A DNA stretch of 64,000 nucleotides from Mactra quadrangularis (taxonomy: Eukaryota > Mollusca > Bivalvia > Venerida > Mactridae): assembly GCA_025267735.1 (NCBI GenBank), contig CM046307.1:59329395-59393394 (forward strand). Reading direction: 5' to 3'. The translations under genes were made by a program, and so were the position numbers. Shown piece by piece: positions 60,801 to 64,000 of the stretch. The notes beneath the pieces were generated by a model that saw only the letters and a list, made by a program, of their open reading frames with translations, was not told where the DNA came from and did not search any database. The number at the start of each line of letters is the position of its first letter. Position 1 is the first letter of the stretch.

Positions 60801-62860
60801 TTTAATTATTTTATTTGAGTGTATGTCTACAGTCCCGAGTTGATGATTGTATGAATGAAAAAATTAACTGAATGTAACCATAACTTTCATCTTTGTTTAT
60901 GAGTTATTGTCGAATGTGGAGCAGTCTTGGCAAAGCAGTTATGATGTTGGACTTGTTATTGTTGAATAGCCAGCAGAGTGTTGGTTCGAATCACATCCAT
61001 GATCCATACCCCTAATTGATTATTGCTTGAGCGAGAAGCTTTGTCTTTCTGCTTAGTTCTTGGCCACTAGATTGCAGACTCAAGACTAGTTAATCTTGGT
61101 TGTTAGATCTTGTTTCACAATCTAGCTAAAATAAATTTGACGGTTGTCATATTGACTGTTATATATTGCATAAAAAATGTTGAGACTTTAGTTTTTACAT
61201 AGAGTAGGGTACATGCCAATTTGAGTTTGATTTGAAATGCTCAGTGCTTTAAGACAATGGAAATCATATAGGATTTTACCTTCATTAGTTACTATGATTT
61301 TATAACTTTTTTACTTCAGATATATTTGACAGAGAACTTTGATGAAGATAGAGGCATACATATCTTAGTGTTAAATCAAGCCAATGTAAGTATAGTGGTT
61401 TTAGAATGTTCTTTACATTCCAAATATAGAACCTCTAATGTATCATAAATAAATACAGAAATATGTACAAGTATGTCATTGTTGTTTCTGTCTCAATTAT
61501 TACTAATCAGGTCAGTTTTTTATTTTTTATTTTTAAAAAATAATTCTCAACTCAATTTCTAACTACTATGTTTCTATGTACACTTAGGTGACACTTATAA
61601 AAGTTTGTACCAGGCGGTCAGTATGGATAAGGCTTACGTAAAATACAAATAAAATGTAAAAATGAAGAAAATCACAGCTCGCTACCAACTGCCCTTTAGA
61701 CCCAGGTTGCATATTTTGTTATATTTTGACTCTTTGTTTGTTAGACAATATTGTATAGTTACATCATGAATCAGTATTTCTATGTTATTTTCACAGTTAA
61801 ACATACTTGCTAGACGTGTATATGATACATATCAAGGACAAGAAGATGAAGCTATGATTAAATTCTTAGATTTATTAAATCCTGGTAGAATATTGATCAT
61901 GGCTATAAAGGTACGGTAATAGTTGAATCAATCGTGGAGTTTGTACGGATATTCTATAGTGTACAACATGTATAACTGACAGCTGAGCAATGAAGACCTA
62001 CCAATAGACTATATCCGGAATTCAAATATTTATGTTTTCCCCTGCGGTACAAACAAACTTTCACCATTACAATGAAAACATGTGTACAAAGAACAATAGG
62101 ATTTAATCCATAGTTTGTGCTATTTAGCAAAAATGTGTAGAAAACTTTGTTTGTACCAGCTGTGCATGGACGGAAAACCCACAAATTTGAATTCCAGATT
62201 AGGCCTATTCCAAGTATTATCAAATTTTGTTGGTTTCACATCCTAATTTTCACAGAATATTTTATTCTATAAATTGATCTCCTTGATATTGAATTTAGAA
62301 TTAATCATTGTGCAGAGATAAAATGCTACTGCAAACCATAATGGACATGGTTGATTTTACCCATATTAAGATGAATTGAGCTTGGTCTATTGTCTCTTGA
62401 ATTTGATTGTTATCTGAAAGTATCTGGTACAAACAACACTCTGTTGTGAAAAAACAATTTTAGAAATGATGTTATAAGGATGCTGATATTTTAACTAGAA
62501 CTCAACTAAATTTAAGTTTCCTGCTAGAGAGAAAATGGACATTGTTACCAAGTTTTCATAGAAGGGTATGATCTGCCAAGGCTGGAAATCAAACTGAGAT
62601 AAATAGTTTCAGATTCAAAGTTAAGCATGCTACATTATGCACCTTGACCATAGTTTTGTAGAAAATTTTTAAAGAATGAAAACATTTATTTCTATGATTT
62701 TAAGATGATGGTATGTACATTTTGTTTCTATATACTATACAGGATGAAGGAACATTTAGTTTAAAAGATGAAAGTAAAGCATATCTAGCTAAACTTGGTA
62801 GTGAGAAATCTAAATTATTACATTGGAGAGATATGTGGGCTTTTGTTGGTATTGTTGGAA
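48821..62860 (+). CDS. POMGNT1: POMGNT1 (5' part): protein O-mannose beta-1,2-GlcNAc transferase 1
   Basis: Exons seen are 48821-48874, 53459-53555, 59484-59635, 61320-61385, 61797-61910 and 62743-62860. They give about 200 residues, and the gene runs past the window. The protein is a type II Golgi membrane enzyme adding GlcNAc to O-mannose on alpha-dystroglycan. Visible: a short cytoplasmic start ending VSKFCK, a signal anchor (about residues 19-39, TALLLMLILSVMINISFII), a variable stem, then the stem/lectin domain. In that domain IHILVLNQAN, RRVYDTYQGQEDEAM, LNPGRILIMAIKDEGTFSL and HWRDMWAFVG match the family closely. The catalytic GT13 domain is downstream and not in view. The start is chosen because RRFCQTG-type sequence before the anchor in vertebrates aligns with SKFCKTA here. 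Confidence 0.93.
49149..49530. mobile_element. hAT-like MITE with perfect 8-bp TSD
   Basis: The 382-bp element has termini TAGGGCCGTCATCGA and the inverse of TAGGGCTGTCAATGA. Several GATATCGAT-type motifs lie just inside both ends. It is flanked by CTTCTTAT on both sides (49141-49148 and 49531-49538). Located in POMGNT1 intron 1. Confidence 0.9.
50479..50580. repeat. Imperfect hairpin in POMGNT1 intron 1
   Basis: AAACAAATATACGATTGTTT, continuing AGGCAATGAGTGAT, is mirrored by ATCACTCATTGCC, continuing TTAACGATCTTATATTTGTT. The stem is about 40 bp with a spacer of about 25-30 nt. It may be a MITE end or a structured RNA. Confidence 0.6.
53204..53426. repeat. Tandem array with 37-bp unit next to POMGNT1 exon 2
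   Basis: Six near-identical units contain TTGTACAACAACATAGAT, then TATAATTATGGTGTCATTA. The array ends about 32 bp before the exon 2 acceptor. Confidence 0.95.
53459..53555 (+). CDS. POMGNT1: POMGNT1 coding exon 2 (signal anchor)
   Basis: 32 codons plus one base encode the hydrophobic anchor TALLLMLILSVMINISFII and a lumenal DTNKKLQLKQETI start of the stem. The donor is GTAAGA. Confidence 0.92.
54608..54714. repeat. Short tandem repeat, period about 38 bp
   Basis: GAGCGATTATGTTCCTAACT followed by GACRAGTTAAATA occurs twice, plus a diverged third unit. Confidence 0.75.
56498..56578. ncRNA. Candidate miRNA-like hairpin or minimal palindromic element
   Basis: The arms TGCAGGCTTAGTGCAAAACA, continuing GTCGTAACTCA, and TGAGTTACGACTGTTTTGCA, continuing TTAAGCCTGC, pair over about 33 bp with two or three mismatches. 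The loop is about 10 nt and T-rich. Length and near-perfect pairing fit a miRNA or hairpin-siRNA precursor, or a tiny MITE. No expression evidence is available from sequence. Confidence 0.4.
57720..57845 (-). repeat. tRNA-derived SINE-like fragment
   Basis: The minus strand shows ACTGGCATGGCCGAAGGG (A-box-like) and a B-box-like GGTTTGAATCCCG. It is in POMGNT1 intron 2. Confidence 0.5.
58271..58561 (+). repeat. Dispersed 300-bp repeat, copy in POMGNT1 intron 2
   Basis: It starts TATACCCCCGCTTCGAAGAA with a nearby inverted GGGGGGGTATA, then (GTCCGTGC)n. The body is shared with 33552-33853 in opposite orientation. The open frames within it are not genes. Confidence 0.8.
59484..59635 (+). CDS. 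POMGNT1: POMGNT1 coding exon 3 (stem)
   Basis: 152 nt encode a Gln/Lys-rich variable stem and then AKIDIVSSKQLVSVKVNGKS. The latter matches the first strand region of the family's stem domain. The donor GTAAGT opens directly into a tandem array. Confidence 0.9.
59641..59995. repeat. Tandem array with 35-bp unit directly after POMGNT1 exon 3
   Basis: Ten units contain TTGATTGTTACATTGTTTCA and CACCTTTGTCTCATG, with TTCAC at 59661, 59696, 59731 and so on at exactly 35-bp spacing. The first, diverged unit starts a few bases past the splice donor. Confidence 0.95.
60000..60117. repeat. Two-copy direct repeat of about 58 bp
   Basis: GTTCACTTTGTGTATTGT, then TTACCTATATGGC and TAAGATTATTGAATA, occurs twice in succession, immediately after the 35-bp array. 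Confidence 0.85.
60915..61130 (+). repeat. tRNA-derived SINE-like repeat
   Basis: A tRNA-like head (TCTTGGCAAAGCAGTTATGA, then B-box GGTTCGAATCACA) is followed by a body with GCTTGAGCGAGAAGCTTTG. The layout resembles the repeat at 21334. It is in POMGNT1 intron 3. Confidence 0.5.
61320..61385 (+). CDS. POMGNT1: POMGNT1 coding exon 4
   Basis: 22 codons, IYLTENFDEDRGIHILVLNQ then AN, carry the conserved RGIHxxVLNQA signature. Confidence 0.94.
61797..61910 (+). CDS. POMGNT1: POMGNT1 coding exon 5
   Basis: 38 codons encode LARRVYDTYQGQEDEAMIKF and LDLLNPGRILIMAIK. These match the family's KRVFDTY...EDEAM and APGRVL segments. The donor is GTACGG. Confidence 0.95.
62004..62208. mobile_element. 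205-bp MITE family, copy 2
   Basis: The same length and termini as 30523-30727 (ATAGACTATATCCGG; inverse ATAGGCCTAATCTGG). Further inverted pairing of GAATTCAAAT blocks lies just inside. It is about 90 bp after POMGNT1 exon 5. Confidence 0.7.
62743..62860 (+). CDS. POMGNT1: POMGNT1 coding exon 6 (last in window)
   Basis: 39 codons plus one base encode DEGTFSLKDESKAYLAKLGS and HWRDMWAFVGIVG. Human POMGNT1 has KDEGSFHL and WRDTWAFVG at this place. The donor is GTAAGT and the coding sequence continues beyond the window. Confidence 0.95.
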
Positions 62861-64000
62861 GTAAGTTCTTTATAATATATCTACTTATAGTGTCTCTCCA
62901 AAAGTTCTTGGTCAGATGAAATTAAAAAATAACTGATTATGCATATGGCAAAATTATTGTACCATAATGAAAGCTTATTGTTTTTGTGTATTTTCATAAG
63001 TAAATGTGTATGTCTAAAATGTCTGAAGAGGATTTTGTCTGAGGACTTTTCCTTCATTTATAGTACAACCTGGTATTTCTATTATTTGTTATAACAAGGA
63101 ATTACCATCTGTTCTAGAGTAATTTACTGTCCATTAAACAATGTCTAGGAGTTTGATGCTTAGAAATAAAATAAGCTCCCAAAAAGACTCACCATAGTAT
63201 TTTCCATTGTATTCTCTGAAAAAAAACATACCTTATTTTAATTGTAACATATGATTTTAACTCAGATATTTAGAAAGAACAAAGAATGATTTATCATGGC
63301 ATGCACATATAGCAACATCATCAGCTAACTATTGTATACCTTTGTAAAGTTTGTTTGTTGTTATGTAGAGAAAAGTATGCATTATGTTAGAATTGTTGTA
63401 TTCAGTATTCTGTTTTACTATTTGTATGCATTCTGTGAATGGCATTTTTTTCTAACATATGCGTGAGCTTTCACTTTTTATTTAATGTGACATAAAGTAC
63501 CTGAGTTAATAAGGGATTGACTTTAACAGGACCTTGAATGTCTGTAATAAACCTGTCAGTAAATGTAAAATATGTACTTATCTTATCTCTTGAAGGAAAA
63601 GGGTCTAAATTAAGTTTAAAACGATTCTAGCATAAAAAGACATACTTCAAGACGTTTTCTTAGTCCCAGCATTTCCCGGGTCTGCTGTCTCATTTCATTC
63701 TGTGCTTCATCCGACGATCATGCCAGCCATTATACAAAAAATACAAAGATAGACTATTAAATTCAAGCCAAACTGTGCATAGCGTAATACAATGGAACTG
63801 GCTACGTGTAAATTTTTAAGTTTAATATCCAAGTCAAGCAGCTTGCTGATTTTTTGAAAATCCATTCTTCCTTGACACGCGTTCATAAATCCAATCTATA
63901 TCCAACCTTTTTAATAAATTCACATTTAAATTGTCTGATAACACACTACTATGCAGTTAATATCCAATCATTTAAGCTGTATTTGCAATATTTCGTCGAA
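62861..64000 (+). other. POMGNT1: POMGNT1 intron 6 (partial)
   Basis: No following exon was recognised up to the window end. The last 400 bases have somewhat higher CpG content and may belong to another repeat, which I could not identify. Confidence 0.5.

Overview
The window is animal nuclear DNA. It is AT-rich, has long introns and dispersed repeats, and its genes are split into short exons with GT-AG (once GC-AG) junctions. Protein and repeat content suggest a lophotrochozoan, most likely a bivalve mollusc; the species cannot be named from sequence alone. There is no bacterial or organellar content.

Four conserved genes can be assembled exon by exon, with reading phase agreeing at every junction. 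(1) PLGRKT (plus, 5815-11006, 4 coding exons, 138 aa), a small two-pass membrane plasminogen receptor ending in lysine. (2) RNF11 (plus, 15005-17719, 3 exons, 147 aa), a PPPPY plus RING-H2 ubiquitin ligase adaptor whose first intron uses a GC donor. (3) RAD23 (minus, 40855 down to 28093, 9 exons, 429 aa), the Ubl-UBA-XPCB-UBA proteasome shuttle and XPC partner. (4) The 5' part of POMGNT1 (plus, from 48821 past the window end, 6 exons seen, about 200 residues), a Golgi O-mannosyl-glycan GlcNAc transferase. RNF11 and RAD23 are convergent; RAD23 and POMGNT1 are divergent. RNF11 and RAD23 share the ubiquitin pathway, but nothing shows that the four genes are co-regulated.

The rest is intron and intergenic DNA rich in mobile elements. 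Several can be delimited by terminal inverted repeats (TIRs) plus target-site duplications (TSDs): four PIF/Harbinger-like MITEs flanked by TTA; hAT-like elements at 8656-9164, 49149-49530 and 43983-46233 (8-bp TSDs) and 2115-4022 (5-bp TSD, inserted in a LINE); a TTAA-flanked element at 9454-9804; and two copies of a 9-bp-TSD family. Tandem arrays lie in the introns of PLGRKT and POMGNT1, some very close to splice sites.

The most unusual region is 36950-46233. It is a nest of non-coding inverted-repeat elements, several with short reiterated motifs inside their arms, inserted into one another. One is an 867-bp near-palindrome with a perfect 9-bp TSD inside a 2251-bp hAT-like element with a perfect 8-bp TSD. 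A hairpin at 56498-56578 resembles a miRNA precursor or a minimal MITE. I found no evidence of a new protein-coding system; the novelty is in these mobile elements and their effect on gene structure.
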